A stretch of 64,000 nt of DNA from Orientallactaga sibirica (Eukaryota; Chordata; Mammalia; Rodentia; Dipodidae): assembly GCA_036365145.1 (NCBI GenBank), contig JAEOAD010002279.1, forward strand, positions 740,001 to 804,000, written 5' to 3'. The notes below the pieces were generated by a model. The model ran no database searches and had not been told where the DNA came from. It saw only the letters and a program-made list of their open reading frames with translations. The translations under genes and the position numbers were made by a program. Shown here piece by piece: positions 9,830 to 21,224 of the stretch (position 1 is its first letter; every line of letters begins with the position of its first letter).

Positions 9830-10015
9830 GACTATTTATCTTCATAAGTTGCCCAGGCTGGTTTCAAACTCCTGGACTCAGCTGAGGGAAGAGTTCATTG
9901 GTAGAACACTTAATAGAGTCTGCTTGGTGTGCTGGGTTTGGTCCCTAGCACTGCAAGAAATCAAACTCCCAGTCTCAAGTGTTTCTGCTGCCTCTACCTC
10001 CTTAGTAGCTGGGCC
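9830..10015 (-). mobile_element. Proto-B1-like fragment split by an ID-like insertion
   Basis: Left piece TTGCCCAGGCTGGTTTCAAA and right piece CCTCTACCTCCTTAGTAGCTGGGC are antisense 7SL-type sequence. They are separated by an ID-like element. AAACTCCTGGACTCA and AAACTCCCAGTCTCA flank the insert as its TSD. Confidence 0.6.
9883..9960 (+). mobile_element. ID-like SINE
   Basis: GGTAGAACACTTAATAGAGTC, then GTGCTGGGTTTGGTCCCTAG and CACTGCAAG, matching the tRNA-Ala-type ID layout (A-box-like, B-box-like GGTTTGGTCCC). Diverged. Confidence 0.65.
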
Positions 10016-10048
10016 TGGCTCTTGTGTGTTTTTAAAAAGTGGGACTCA

Positions 10049-10279
10049 GGGCTGGAGAGATGGCTTAGCAGGTAAGGTACTTGCCTGCAAAGCCTAAGGA
10101 CCCATATTCAACTCTCCAGATCCCACGTTAGCCAGACGCACAAAGGTGAGGCAAGTGCAAGGTCACACATGACCACTGGGGGTGCAAGCGTCTGGAGTTC
10201 TATTGCAGTGGCTGAGGCCCTGGAATGCCAATTTTCTCTCCTTCCTCTCTCTCTCTCTCTTGCTCTCTCTAAAAAAAAT
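10049..10279 (+). mobile_element. DIP-type SINE, lineage M
   Basis: Head GGGCTGGAGAGATGGCTTAG, M block GAGGCAAGTGCAAGGTCACA, CT tract and A tail. TSD TGGGACTCA / TGGGATTCA at 10040-10048 and 10279-10287. Confidence 0.95.
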
Positions 10280-10287
10280 GGGATTCA

Positions 10288-10747
10288 TATGACTGAAAGA
10301 GGCTGATGGAATAGCAAATACATCGCAAACATTCTTGCTCATGCTTCTTCTCCTTGTAACATTTGTTCTAATTTTGCCTTTTCTGCTTCATTGTGGTTAA
10401 CCCAATGCCTTATCTTTCACTGGAGCTGCTGGTCTTGCAGTGTGTAATCTTCTGTTGGCTAATTCTCTCATCAGTGAGTGCTAAGTTTGGCTCTACCGTC
10501 TATTTCAATCTTTTTGTCTTAGTTGTAAAGAGCACACCATATTGTTCCAACTTCCACATTTTTCCTTATGACTTTGTTCACCGATACTGAACGTGAGACT
10601 TACATAAAATGCCGTTCCACCCTCAGAGCCATTGGCACTACAGGGCAGAGGCACAAAAAGACGACACTTATAAAATATCTCTGAGCACCACTTTCTGTAT
10701 GTAGGTGCTTTTCTCTGTTCTTGGTTTCACCTTGACCGACACGCATT
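10288..10747. other. Unique sequence, no gene recognised
   Basis: About 460 bp without a recognised repeat or coding signature. Confidence 0.4.
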
Positions 10748-10762
10748 AGAAAGAGTGCTGGG

Positions 10763-10987
10763 GGGCTGGAGAGATGGCTTAGCAGTTAAAGCATTTGCCT
10801 GCAAAGCCAAAGGATTCTGGTTCGACTCTCCAGGACCCACGTAAGCCAGATGCCCATGCATCTGGAGTTCGTTTGAAGTGGCTGGAAGCCCTGATGCGTC
10901 TATTCTCTCTCTTTCTCTCTCTCTGCTTCTTTCTCTCTCTCAAATAACAAATAAATAAATTATATTTTAAAAATTACAAAACAAAAA
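10763..10987 (+). mobile_element. DIP-type SINE, lineage S
   Basis: Complete copy with a perfect 14-bp TSD AGAAAGAGTGCTGG at 10748-10761 and 10988-11001. Part of the core is shortened (GCCAGATGCCCATGCATCTG). Confidence 0.96.
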
Positions 10988-11001
10988 AGAAAGAGTGCTG
11001 G

Positions 11002-11611
11002 ACCCGGTCATAGTCACTGAGATCCTTGGCCTTCCCAAGACTGGAGTCAAGTTCACGTTAAGCTCTGTGAGTGCGATTGGTAAGAGAAGCAGTTCACGAG
11101 ATGGCTGAGGTAAACAAGAAAGTGAAATGAGGGGACAAGAACTCGGTCGTGAACTTTAAGGTACATGGTGCCTCAGCGAAGGGGAGATGTGCCAGAGTTT
11201 AAGCTGGAGGTGGGAACATAACAGATTGTACACCTCAAGGTAGAAAGCACGCGGGGTATTCACAGAGAAAAACAGCAGAAAGATGGGGTGTGGATATCAT
11301 CCAAGAACCACCTAGGAACAAAGTGTATGCACACAGGCACAGTGGCGTTTCTCTGTGGGAAGGCTTGGCATGGCCAAAGTCAAAGAGTGAAGCTGAAAGC
11401 ACCTGGAGCAGATACATTGCAAACTCTGTCTTTCTGAGCTCCACGACTCAGCTCAGCTAAGAGGACAATGCTTCCTGCCCTGCTTGTTACCCAGAACTGT
11501 TGTAAAGTTAGAAGGAAATAATGAGGATGCAAGCCTGTGGGTCCTCGCTGTTCCCAGGGGTCATTGGCCACCGACATCCCGGGTGCAGGAGGAGCTGAGG
11601 GGAGCAGGGTC
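11002..11611. other. Unique sequence, no gene recognised
   Basis: Open frames on the minus strand (11235-11444, 11380-11577) have no domain or splice context. No recognised repeat. Confidence 0.4.
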
Positions 11612-12250
11612 TTGCAGCGGGTGAGTGCGGCGGGCAGTGAACCACCCTGGAGACGGTCTGATGGATAGCACGCTCTCGTTTATTCAAAAGGAGGGTGGGT
11701 TTATAAACACTTGAGAAAGGTTGAGAAGGCACATACAGACTATAAGGTGATTGGATACATAGGTTTAGGGGTTGCTATCTAATTGGCTGGTGTTGGAAGG
11801 CAGAAGTCGTCCAGGGAGAAGCTGCAAGGGAGATAACAGAAGTGGCGGGAAAAGCTACGTGACTTCAGCCACATATTGGATGGCCACAGCTGCAGGGAGA
11901 CTGTTTACTACCATATAAGGGTCTCTTGGGCAGCTGGCCACAAGGTCAGGAATTGTGGTGGGTGAAGCCTAACTATGGAATGGTCAGGTGCTTTTGGGAT
12001 AGAGGGGAGGGCCCGCCAGTTCCGCCTCCTCTGAAGATGGGGCACAGTATGACCTTGAGAGAAGGGAGGGCCAGCACCATCACCAGAGTGGGTTCCCAAT
12101 CAAAAGGCCAGCTGCAACCTCCACAGCCCCAGGTCCCTGGCCATGTCCAACATCCCAGGCCAGCTTCCTCACAGTCCCAGCCCGTGTTTAGCAATGCCCG
12201 ACACAAGCCATTCATCAACCACAAAGCAAGCATTGATCAGGCATTTCCCC
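11612..12250 (-). mobile_element. Candidate ERVK-like solo LTR
   Basis: On the minus strand, a TATA-like GTTTATAAA (about 11699-11707) is followed by GAATAAACGAGAGCGTGC (poly(A) signal and R-like start, 11669-11686) and a GC-rich U5-like part ending CACCCGCTGCA at 11612. This promoter, poly(A) and U5 order is what an ERVK LTR shows. The far (5') end is not defined, and there is no visible TSD or sister copy in the window. Confidence 0.35.
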
Positions 12251-12695
12251 GTGTATAGCTGGACCCTGCTTTTTGAGGTCACATGCCTCACCCATTAAAA
12301 CCACCCAGTCCTTAATTCCCCCTCTCCAGGGGGAGCTGGGGGATTAACCAGGAGAAGAATTACACACAAAAGAATATAAGTTGAAAAATCAACTTGAGAG
12401 TTTGACATAGAGCTGGGCTTTCGGCACAAGAAGAACCAGGTGTTCACAGGCAAAGCCCGTGTGCACCAAAGACAGCCTCTCCTTTCTCTTGGGGCTCAGT
12501 TTTGCTTGGTTGCAACTATAGTTCAGCTCTTTCCTTGGGGCTGAAATGTGGCCACTGTAAATCCCCGGGTTTATCACTTCTCAGAGTCAGCACACACACA
12601 CAAAAAAAACAACGAAGCTTCTTTTATAAGTTCCATGTCCTAAAGTCCTGAGAACTTGTCCTGGCAATGGACCACATGCCCATTCTGGGACCAAG
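12251..12695. other. Unique sequence with short poly(A) run
   Basis: No gene or repeat recognised except a short CACACACAC/A run at 12591-12610. It may continue the LTR-like element upstream. Confidence 0.4.
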
Positions 12696-12708
12696 GAACG
12701 GTACTTTT

Positions 12709-12980
12709 TTTTTTTTAATTTTTTTTTTTTTAAAATTTATTTTTGGAGAGAGAGACAGAGAGAGATAGACAGAGAGGGGGAGGGAGACAGAGATGGGCGC
12801 GCCAGCAGTGTCTCAGCTGCTGTGAACGAAATCCAGATGTTTGCGCCCCCTTGTGGTCAAGTATGGCATTGCGCCCTTGCGTCACTTTGCATCTGGCTAA
12901 ACGTGGAACCTGGAGATTGGAACCAGCGTTCTTAGGCTTAGCAGGCAGGTGCCTTAACCGCTAAGCCATCTCTCTAGCCT
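12709..12980 (-). mobile_element. DIP-type SINE, lineage L
   Basis: Reverse copy with long T tract. TSD AACGGTAC at 12697-12704 and 12983-12990. Confidence 0.94.
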
Positions 12981-13114
12981 GTAACGGTACATTTTGACGG
13001 GCACTTCCGTGCATGTTGGACAAGGGGCGAGAAAAGGACTAAGAATGGATGCCCACTATGGGAATCTAATTAACACTGCATCATGTTCTATGTGTTAGTA
13101 TGTATATTTACATC

Positions 13115-13240
13115 TAGATTTTTTTTCTCATCTTCATCTTTCTCTTTCTGAAATAAGGTCTCACTATGTAAGCCCATGCCAGCCTTAAAATCCTGCTGCC
13201 TCATATCACGCATGTACAAACATCCTCAGCTCTAAGAGAC
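13115..13240 (-). mobile_element. Old B1/proto-B1 fragment
   Basis: GAAATAAGGTCTCACTATGT, GCCAGCCTTAAAATCCTGCTGCC and CATCCTCAGCTC are antisense 7SL-type with many changes. Confidence 0.5.
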
Positions 13241-13684
13241 ATTTTCTCGTACCAAGACACCTAAACCTTTTAGGATGGACCCTTCTTCCACCCCCATTGG
13301 AGTTATACAGAGAAGAGAACTGATAGTGAATTAATTAGAGGCCTGGGAGGAAACAGATGGTACACTCAGAGGGATGCTTTAGAGAAAAGAACTATTTAAA
13401 GATGTGTGAGAAGGGTTAAGAACGGACAAAAAGAGGGATGTCAAGTATTCACAGATTCCTGCACTGGGTAGTTGTAACTTTTCTTTGGCCTCAATGAGCA
13501 AGGGGATGATATATCGGAACCCTACTGGCTCGTATGGGCATGTAAGAGAACCAGCAGAGAAGCCAACGACATAAATATAGGAACAGTCATTGCCAACCCG
13601 GGAGGACAACAGCACGGATCTCCTCCCACCTGCATATTTCACGCTGTGCCTCTTATTGGCCGGTCCAATCCAGAAATCACAATT
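13241..13684. other. Unique sequence, no gene recognised
   Basis: The minus frame 13379-13642 shows no domain. No repeat recognised. Confidence 0.4.
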
Positions 13685-13699
13685 CCAAGAGCTTATCTT

Positions 13700-13917
13700 T
13701 TTTAAAAAAAATCCACATTTTTACTTAATTTATTTGAGAGTGAGAAAGAGAGAGAGGCAGATTGACAGAAAGAGATGGGCATGCCAGGACCTCCAGCCGC
13801 TGCCAACAAACTCCAGATGCCTGCACCACCATGTGTATCTCGCTTTACGTGGGTCCTGGGGAATCAAACCTGGGTCCTTTGGCTTTGCAGGCAAGCGCTA
13901 AGCCATTTCTGCAGCCT
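13700..13917 (-). mobile_element. DIP-type SINE, lineage S
   Basis: Reverse copy. TSD CCAAGAGC(T/G)TA at 13685-13695 and 13918-13928. A small deletion removes part of the GCCTTAACCGC segment. Confidence 0.94.
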
Positions 13918-13928
13918 CCAAGAGCGTA

Positions 13929-14466
13929 CCTTAATGCAATCCTGCACAGTCCAATTCCTGGGGCAAAGAGGATGGGGAGAAGGATGGGAAGAGAGTCTCG
14001 GGGGTGCATGGGGATATTTGTTGAGTACAAGGAGACATCTACAGCTGTTGCCACAAAACACATGTCCAGTCCGCTCTGGAGAAATGGGTTAGCTTAAAGC
14101 AGTTACAGGACTTGCAGACTAGAGTTGACCCTTAGGCTCATTCAGACCAGAATTCACAAACTTATTGTCATCTTGCCATTGGGTGTTCTTTATGTGGCTA
14201 ACACAACTTTTGTCTCCCAAAACAAACCCAAGTGAAGAATGAACAGAAAACTTTAGAATGCTATATGAATGCAGGTCTTGCCTGTACTTACAGGCACCAT
14301 CCTTCCCTGTATTGGATATCTGCCAGTGAATGCATTCATGTCTCTTCAAATTCTTTGATTGATTTATTTGAATAGTCTGAATTATTTACTTTTAAGACAA
14401 AGGAAGGAAAACTTGTGTTCCCATGGCCGCACAGCATTGGTAGAAATGGTCTGAACAGCCAAAAAT
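13929..14466. other. Unique sequence, no gene recognised
   Basis: No recognised repeat. Overlapping frames on both strands have no domain. Confidence 0.4.
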
Positions 14467-14702
14467 AATGGTTAAGGTGCTTGCCTGTGAAGCCTAAGGA
14501 CCCAGGTCTGAGTCTCCAGATCCCACAAGAGTCAGACACACAAAGATGGGGCAAGTGCAAGGTTGCACATGCCCAGTAGGTGGTGCAAGCAGCTGGAGTT
14601 TGACTGTGGTGGTTGAGGCCCTGGTGCACCAATTCTGTCTTTCTCTTTCTCTTCTTTTTCTCTCGTGCACACTTTCTGTAGAATTAAAGAAAAAAAAAAA
14701 AG
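14467..14702 (+). mobile_element. DIP-type SINE, lineage M, head truncated
   Basis: Begins at TGGTTAAGGTGCTTGCCTGTG, so about 20 bp of head (with part of the A box) are missing. M block GGGGCAAGTGCAAGGTTGCA, CT tract and A tail present. Confidence 0.9.
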
Positions 14703-15039
14703 AAGTGTATGAGCAGGTTATTTTCTGAGACCCCCATTGGTGGCCACCATCACATACCAGAGCGGCTGTCATTTGAAATAAGGGTTATATGCAAAGATTC
14801 TACTTGACTCCAGGAGATGGAACTAGAACAAATCTGGAGAAGTGATTGAGGCCGACCTGAGGGCAGTTCACAATGGGCTGACCCACCTCCGCCTTTGTGA
14901 TTTCCCATGTGTGCAGATGGTCAATTCGTGGATGCAGAACCATCTCTCAGCAAGCTCCAGTGATTTCAGTTCTTGGAGCCTACCTCCTACTCTGGAGTTG
15001 AGCTGGTGTTGGGAGTGAGGAGAATATAACAGTTTTCAT

Positions 15040-15625
15040 GGCCAGTGCAAAACATCCAACCAGAAGCAGCTTGTGGAAGGGAAAGGGTTCATTTCTGCTT
15101 ACCATTTAGAGAGGAAGTTTTTTAAAAAATACATTACTTATTTACTTATTTATTTATTTGAGAGAGAGAGAGAGACAGAGAGAAAGAGAAAATGGGCGTG
15201 CCAGGGCCTCCAGCCACTGCAAACGGACTCCAGATGCATGCGCCCCCTTGTGCATCTGGCTCACGTGTATCCTGGGGAATCGAACCAGGGTCCGTAGACT
15301 TTGCAGGCAAACACCTAAATGGCTAAGCCATTTCCTCAGGCCTGGAGGGGAATTTTTTTTTTGTTTTTTGTTTTGGTTTTTAAATCCTGGCAGGGAAAGC
15401 AAGGTAGGAGCAGATAGACAACATCACATCTTCACATCAGCAGAGAAGAGGTAGAAAATACAAGGGCGCCAAGCAGAGCTCGAATATAATTCCTCGAGAC
15501 GCACCTCCTCATCCCCGTGACACAGACACACTTCCTCCAGCAAGGATCCACCTCCGCAAGGTTCCATGAGCTTCCCAAACAGCCTGATCAGCTGGGAATC
15601 AAGCAATCAAACACACGAGTCTAGG
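15040..15625 (-). mobile_element. Unclassified retroelement-like repeat (family X), split by DIP
   Basis: Pieces 15040-15120 (CATCCAACCAGAAGCAGCTTG, GGGTTCATTTCTGCTTACC) and about 15380-15625 (GACACACTTCCTCCAGCAAG, CACCTCCGCAAGG, GGGAATCAAGCAATCAAACAC) have the layout of a rodent interspersed repeat also seen at 19660 and 54740. The DIP at 15124 interrupts it. Class not known to me; LTR-like or non-autonomous. Confidence 0.5.
15124..15342 (-). mobile_element. DIP-type SINE, lineage S
   Basis: Reverse full copy with (ATTT)n tail complement and GA tract, inserted in the family-X repeat. Confidence 0.93.
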
Positions 15626-15737
15626 GGGGAAATGCTCTATCTCCAAAAGCCAAGGGAATTGTGTTTTCAGCTCCCCACCCATGGGTTATCTTTAATTTTA
15701 GCCCATTTGTTTCAGTAGCATAGGGGAAGGGAGATAT
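15626..15737. other. Unique linker between two family-X pieces
   Basis: About 110 bp with no recognised feature between oppositely oriented family-X pieces. Confidence 0.35.
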
Positions 15738-16105
15738 GGCGGTTTGATTCAGGTGTCTCCCATAAACTTAGGTATTCTTTTTTTTTTTTTTTTTTTTTTT
15801 ATGGTTTTTCGAGGTAGGGTCTCACTGTAGCCTAGGCTGACCTCGAATTCACTCTGTAGTCTCAGGGAGGCCTCAAACTCTCCGCGATCCTCCAACCACT
15901 GCCTCCCGAGTGCTGGCATTAAAGGCGTGCGCCACCACGCTCAGCTTAAACTCAGGTGTTCTGAATGCTAGTCTCCCCAGCTAATGGAGATTTGGGAATT
16001 AACGCCGCCTGGAGGCAGTGTATTGTTAGGGGTGGACTTACGGGGGCTATAGCCAGTGTCCCCTTGCCAGTGTTTGGCACAGTCTTCTGTTGCTATTGTC
16101 CACCT
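15738..16105 (+). mobile_element. Family-X repeat, opposite orientation, split by B1
   Basis: GGTTTGATTCAGGTGTCTCC, CATAAACTTAGG, TTCTGAATGCTAG, CAGCTAATGGAGATTTGGG, AGCCAGTGTCCCCTTGCC and TTGCTATTGTCCACC. The first 130 bp match 54626-54760. A B1 is inserted after CTTAGGTATTC. Confidence 0.5.
15779..15946 (-). mobile_element. B1 SINE
   Basis: Reverse B1 with T22 tail complement. TSD TAAACT(T/C)AGGT(A/G)TTC at 15763-15777 and 15947-15961. Confidence 0.96.
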
Positions 16106-16327
16106 TATTATTTTATTTATATTTATTTATTTGAGGGAGAGAAAGAGGCGCAGAGAGGGAGAGAGAGAGAGAGAGAATGGGTGTGCCAGGGCATCCAGCC
16201 AGTGCAAATGAATTCCAGATGTATACTCCACCTTGTGCATCTGGTTTACGTGGGTCCTGGAGAATCAAACCTAGGTCCTTTGGCTTTGTAGGCAAGCACC
16301 TTAACCACTAAGCCATCTCTCCAGCCC
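16106..16327 (-). mobile_element. DIP-type SINE, lineage S
   Basis: Reverse full copy inserted at the end of the family-X piece. Confidence 0.93.
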
Positions 16328-17588
16328 ACTTTTTCACTTCTTATTGACTAGTTTAAATGCTGGCCTTCTTAAATTTGCCCAGGGAACTATTCTGTAACAT
16401 GATCGTCTGTGTTCTCAGACACCCGGGCCCAACGTCGTATCTGTAACCAGCCACCCAGGGGACTGGGTGAGGAATTGTTCACTCGGCACCATCACTGCCT
16501 TTGTACCTTGTCCATTTCCCCTGCTCAGCCAAAGGCAAGAGAGAAGGAACCTCCTCACCAAGGCTGACAGGGCAGTTCCCAACCTCCAGGCGCTGGGCCG
16601 ACTGAACAGGCATCACTTCATCTCCTTACTGCGCTTGCACCGTGAACTAGATGCCACTGTCCAGTCCCAGCGGGCGGAGGGAAAAATGATACTCCGTAAT
16701 GTCATTTTCCAAAGTGTGGCCGCCGGGAAGTGCTACACCAGAACTTAACCATAAAACTGTCTGCCTCCAAGGTTTATTGCTCCTTTCATCACACTGGAAC
16801 TTCTCTCTGGAAGGACCTTTGCTATAGGAGATGTCACAGAACTGAAACCATGGGGGTAATCCAATGGGGACACATTGGTCAGGCTGGTGATTTAAATAAG
16901 ATGGACGAGGAATACAATTACATCCTATCTTGTCCATTGGGCCAGTTCAATTTTCCAGGTGAGTGTCTGCTTCTCCTGGATCTATTTGAAGAAAATGGTG
17001 CAGGGAAATTCTCCCCACCCAAACTCTATGTCCTTCCATGACTTTCTCTTGGTGGAAAAAAAAACCAGATTGAAAATATATATATCTCCATTAAAATTGA
17101 TGCTCTGCCTATAAAAATAAACTTGTGCCAGGGTCTAATAAATTACATGCTCATATGCCAGTTTGCCAGTCTGCAGGGGAACAGCAAGGATGCTCTGGGT
17201 CAGAACAGTATACTTCTGCTTTGTTTTAATTGTTAACTCCTAAACCCAGCCCAGCCTTTAGTGAGTCTCCGCTCACTTCAGCCAATGATCTTGAAGAGCG
17301 TTGGGAAGGCAAGGTCGCAGATGAAGTCCACCTGCCTGAGTCTAGTAATGGTAGTGCCCAGAATCCAGTGGGTTGAACAGGCAGAGTGTGTTCAAGGTGC
17401 TATTGCTTTAAGAGAGGCTCGACTCGAAAGTGAGGATGGGGGATATTGCCTGGGCTGAGTTTTGGTACATAGGACATAATGGAGTAAAGGAGATACACTT
17501 CCAGGCAGAGCGGGAGGGATGTACAAAGAGGAAGGCCAACCACTTCCTGGGGTCTAAGAACTAGGGGCCGATCCAAAACTTTGCAGTA
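16328..17588. other. Unique sequence, no gene recognised
   Basis: One of the longer repeat-free stretches. Overlapping frames (16467-16748 plus, 16647-16937 minus, 16730-17041 plus, 17261-17458 plus) give no domain and cannot be joined by plausible splice sites. An AT-rich block at 17065-17160 includes TATATATAT and CTATAAAAATAAAC. Confidence 0.4.
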
Positions 17589-17589
17589 A

Positions 17590-17772
17590 GGCTGGAGAGT
17601 TGGGTTAGCAGTTAGGTGCCTGCAAAGCCTAAGGAAACAGGTTCGATTCTCTAGGACCCTTTTAAGCCAGATGCACAAGGTGGTGCATGCGTCTAGAGTC
17701 CTTTCGCATTGCGCCCATTCTCTCTCTCTCTCTCCTTCTTTTTACCCTCTCTCTCACGCTCAAAAAAAATTT
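17590..17772 (+). mobile_element. DIP-type SINE, lineage S, short
   Basis: Diverged head (GGCTGGAGAGTTGGGTTAGC), shortened core, CT tract and A tail. Confidence 0.9.
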
Positions 17773-18497
17773 CAACATTTTTTTACCCTGCGAACATCAA
17801 GATCCTATCTGATGAGTGATGGAGTGGAGTGGGGGTTTTTAAGCAGGAGAGTTTAAAAAATAACAGTGCATTTATGTTTTAGAAATATCCTTCTTATAAG
17901 TCGTCAGGAGGGGAGCTTGCAGGTGCCATGCTGGGAAGCAGTTACAAGAACCTAAGATGAGGAATTATGAATGAAGTGGAGCCAGTGTACTGGAAGGGAG
18001 GTGTCAGCGTGGAGGTGGGCTTATCTGTGCCAAGGCTTGTACTGTGCTTGCTTGGACTTTCTCTCACACACGGAGGCAGGTCGTATGGCTGGCTAACCCT
18101 GTTTTATAGATGAAGAACCTTGAGTGTTGTGCTCACTAGGTATTTTCAGGAATTGAGGTTGGAGCCCAGTGTCGCCTGCTTCGCAGCTCTCAAGCACTTA
18201 AGTAGGGATTCTTCAGTGTGATCTGCATCGTGACTCGCGGGCTGACTGACATTCTTTTTGATGCGTATGGATGGGGAATTAGGAAGAGGGTGAACAAAAC
18301 AGACAAGTCTTTCAGGGCCTGCACTGAGCTGGCTCCAGGCTTGGGGGGAGTGTGAGAACCTCCACATTCACCCAGGAATGGACCTGAGGGCCAGCGTCTT
18401 GAGAGTGCCCAGCCCGGTGTCAGAAACCTGGAAACAGTCGTATTTCCAGTACTATTATACGCCTTTCTTTTCCTTTGGAGATTGCTAGAATTTCTGC
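17773..18497 (-). other. Mostly unique; MIR-like core at about 18085-18185
   Basis: AACCCTGTTTTATAGATGAAG, CCTTGAGTGTTGTGCTCAC and GAATTGAGGTTGGAGCCCAG follow the antisense MIR order ('ccattttacagatgaggaaactgaggc...gggattcgaacccag'). The rest shows no feature. Confidence 0.5.
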
Positions 18498-18513
18498 AAC
18501 TATTACATTCTTT

Positions 18514-18703
18514 TTAAAAAATATATATATTTATTTATTTAAGAAAGAGAGAATGGGCATGCCAGAGCCTCCAGCCACTACAAACGAACTCCAGATGCAT
18601 GTGCTCCCTTGTGCATTTGGCTTACATGGGTCCTGGGGAATCGAACTGGGATCCTTTGGCTTTCAAGGCAGTCACCTTAACCGCTAAATGGTCTCTCTAG
18701 CCC
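18514..18703 (-). mobile_element. DIP-type SINE, lineage S
   Basis: Reverse copy with a perfect 16-bp TSD AACTATTACATTCTTT at 18498-18513 and 18704-18719. GA tract is short. Confidence 0.96.
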
Positions 18704-18947
18704 AACTATTACATTCTTTATGAAAAGACATCAAAGTTATTAGAGCACCGCAAGTCTATGAACTATCGCTAACTGGAAACAGAGATGCATCTTGGACGAG
18801 TAAATTTGGGTGAGAAAAGCGATTCTCAACAGACTGGATGTGCTATGAGTTCATTTTTATGAGGCCCAAATACGGGCACATTTAAGCCATGCCTTGTGTA
18901 GGGATCCGTATGTAGGAGTCAAATGATGTTGTGAAAAGGAAAGGCTT

Positions 18948-19189
18948 GGGCTGGAAAGATGGCTTAGTGGTTAAACGCTTGCCTGTGAAGCCTAAGGATC
19001 CCGGTTCGAGGCTCGGTTTTCCACTACCCACGTAAGCCAGATGCATAAGGGGGCGCATGCATCTGGAGTTCGTTTGCAGTGGCTAGAGGCCCTGGTGCAC
19101 CCATTCTCTCTCTCTCTCTACCTGCCTATTTCTATATCTCTCTCTCAAATTAATAAATAAATAAAAATAAAATATTTTAAAAAAAGAAA
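18948..19189 (+). mobile_element. DIP-type SINE, lineage S2
   Basis: Type example of S2: GGTTCGAGGCTCGGTTTTCC at the B box. Perfect 15-bp TSD GAAAAGGAAAGGCTT at 18933-18947 and 19190-19204. Confidence 0.97.
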
Positions 19190-19204
19190 GAAAAGGAAAG
19201 GCTT

Positions 19205-19956
19205 GTGTTGGGAGGAGAAAATGGAGATTTGCGTCAATGTCCCCAGTCAGTCACTCAGGTGATAAGGCTCAGAACGGTGTCATCAGCACTGTTGAGTCTA
19301 CTGGTCCTAGCCAGTGCTGAAGTCAATGCCTGGGACTAAAGTTTGCATTGACTGAATTGGTCCAGGTCATTTCTGAACCCTGTCACCTGGACTCGGAGCT
19401 CTGGGCTGAGAATGGGCGGTGTGTGTGTGGGAGGGGGGTGTTGGGTGATAGCCTAGCTTCTCTTGTGCCAAACTAGAATACTAATGCCAGTCAGGGAAAG
19501 AGCTGGCCATGGCAAACAGCACATGCCCACGGCGGTTCAAAATGCCTTCTGTTTTCATGATTATACAAACATCCCACGTTTGTAAGAGGCTGCATTTGTT
19601 TTGAAATTGTAGAAGTGTAAATGTGAAGATATAAACAACCTTACAAATCTGAGGAAGCCACGGTCAATGTATTGGTATTTCTTGCTGCTGTGAACAAGGG
19701 CCTGACCAGAAGCACTTTAAGGCATTGTAAAGATTCTACAACCTTCCCAAACACACCACCAGCTGGGGATTTTTACACTCAGACCACAACAATTAACTTG
19801 CAGTCTTTTCTCTAGGATTTTTTATTGCGTTTGGGGATGGCACAGTCCATTACGTAACCCATTACGTAACCCTTTACACTTCACAAACAGGTTTGCGTTT
19901 TCACAGGCTAAATCCATCGTCTATTACTCAGGAAGTAGTCATGGGGAAAACATCAT
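19205..19956. other. Mostly unique; family-X-like fragment at 19660-19800
   Basis: TATTTCTTGCTGCTGTGAAC, AAGGGCCTGACCAGAAGC and ACACACCACCAGCTGGGG recall the ends of the family-X type repeat with the middle missing. The rest is unassigned. Confidence 0.4.
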
Positions 19957-19970
19957 GAAAATTTCCTTTG

Positions 19971-20207
19971 GGGCTGGAGGGATGGCTTAGCGGTTAAGGC
20001 GCTTGCCTGCAAAGCCAAAGGACCCAGGTTCGATTCCCCAGGACCCACGTTAGCCAGATGCACAAGGGGGCACATGCGTCTGGAGTTCGTTTGCAGTGGC
20101 TGGAGGCCCTCGTGTGCCCGTTCTGTCTCTCTCTCCTCCTCTTTCTCCCTCTTTCTCTCTGTCAAATAAATAAATAAAAATAAAATATTAAAACGAAAAT
20201 GCAAAAA
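19971..20207 (+). mobile_element. DIP-type SINE, lineage S, near-consensus copy
   Basis: The best-preserved S copy: A box TGGCTTAGCGGTT (19983-19995), B box GGTTCGATTCC (20028-20038), full core, CT tract and AAATAAATAAATAAAAATAAAA. TSD GAAAATTTCCTTTG / GAAAATTTTCTTATG on the two sides. A probable recent insertion. Confidence 0.97.
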
Positions 20208-20539
20208 CGAAAATTTTCTTATGAGTGCATAGAGCTGGGCTCCTTCCCGTGCAGACTTCCTAGGGGTACATCTGAGCTATGCCTCTGAGGCAGTGTGGGT
20301 TTTTGTGAGCTTAGTGAAGCAGGCAAGAGGCTGGACTTTAAGCAAGATACCCATGCAAAGGATCCAGGATAGAGCAAGTGGGGACTAACCATAGTCCTTA
20401 AGCCGTAAGCACAAGGCAGGGAGAAAAGCACATTCTATTGGAGAGGTAGCTATGGGCGATCTTGTTTTGTACGAATCTATACTTGCACAGGGGGGGCCAC
20501 TTTGAACGTGTCCTGTGGCCCTGTGGAGGGCCACTCCAT
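20208..20539. other. Unique sequence, no gene recognised
   Basis: No repeat or coding signature. Confidence 0.4.
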
Positions 20540-20547
20540 TGCCTAAA

Positions 20548-20718
20548 CTTCTTTTCTTTTTTTCTTTTTTTGTTGGTTTTCCGAGGTAGGGTCTCACTCT
20601 AGCTCTGGCTGACCTGGAATTCACTATGTAGTCTCAGAGCGGCCTTGAGCTCACAGCGGTCCTCCTGCCTCTGCCTCCCGAGTGCTGGGATGAAAGGCGT
20701 GCACCACCTCGCCCAGCT
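20548..20718 (-). mobile_element. B1 SINE
   Basis: Reverse B1. TSD TAAACTTCTTTTC / TAAACTTATTTTC. Confidence 0.95.
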
Positions 20719-20731
20719 TAAACTTATTTTC

Positions 20732-21224
20732 CTGCAGGCTTTCCATGCACCATCTCGAGAGACATTCCTTAAAGCAAAATATTACAATGAGCAGCCTACC
20801 TCGGGGGGTCTCCTGGACCACATCCCCGCTGCCTTCGCTCAGCACGGACCCCTCTGTCTCTGGAGGCATGATGTGGGCCTGCTTTAAATCACGCCCCTGA
20901 CATAACTGGCAGAAAGAATGTGAGTCAGAGAAGTACCGGGGACTAGAATCAGACTAGCTGTTTTCAGCTTTCAGGGGCTTTCTTCTCCACAGACATTTGA
21001 CAACATCGACAGATCTTTCAGCTGTCATGGCTAGGGACCCTGGGCACATAGCTGGTATGTTTAGGGTGTTACTGAGTGTGGCCAGTGTATAAGACAGCCT
21101 CGTGAGAATGTGGGATCTGGCCAAATACCTTCTCTGAGCTTCCATCTCAACTCAGTCTAGTGTGATCACCACATGCTTTTCTAGGCATGCAGGGCTGGGA
21201 TCGGATCTCTCACTCAGGTCTCTT
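20732..21224. other. Unique sequence, no gene recognised
   Basis: Frames 20645-20887 plus and 20651-20869 minus partly read through B1; no domain. Confidence 0.4.

Noticed and set aside
19971..20050. Functional tRNA genes at DIP heads
   Set aside because: A and B boxes are present, but the cloverleaf is not maintained; these are SINE heads.
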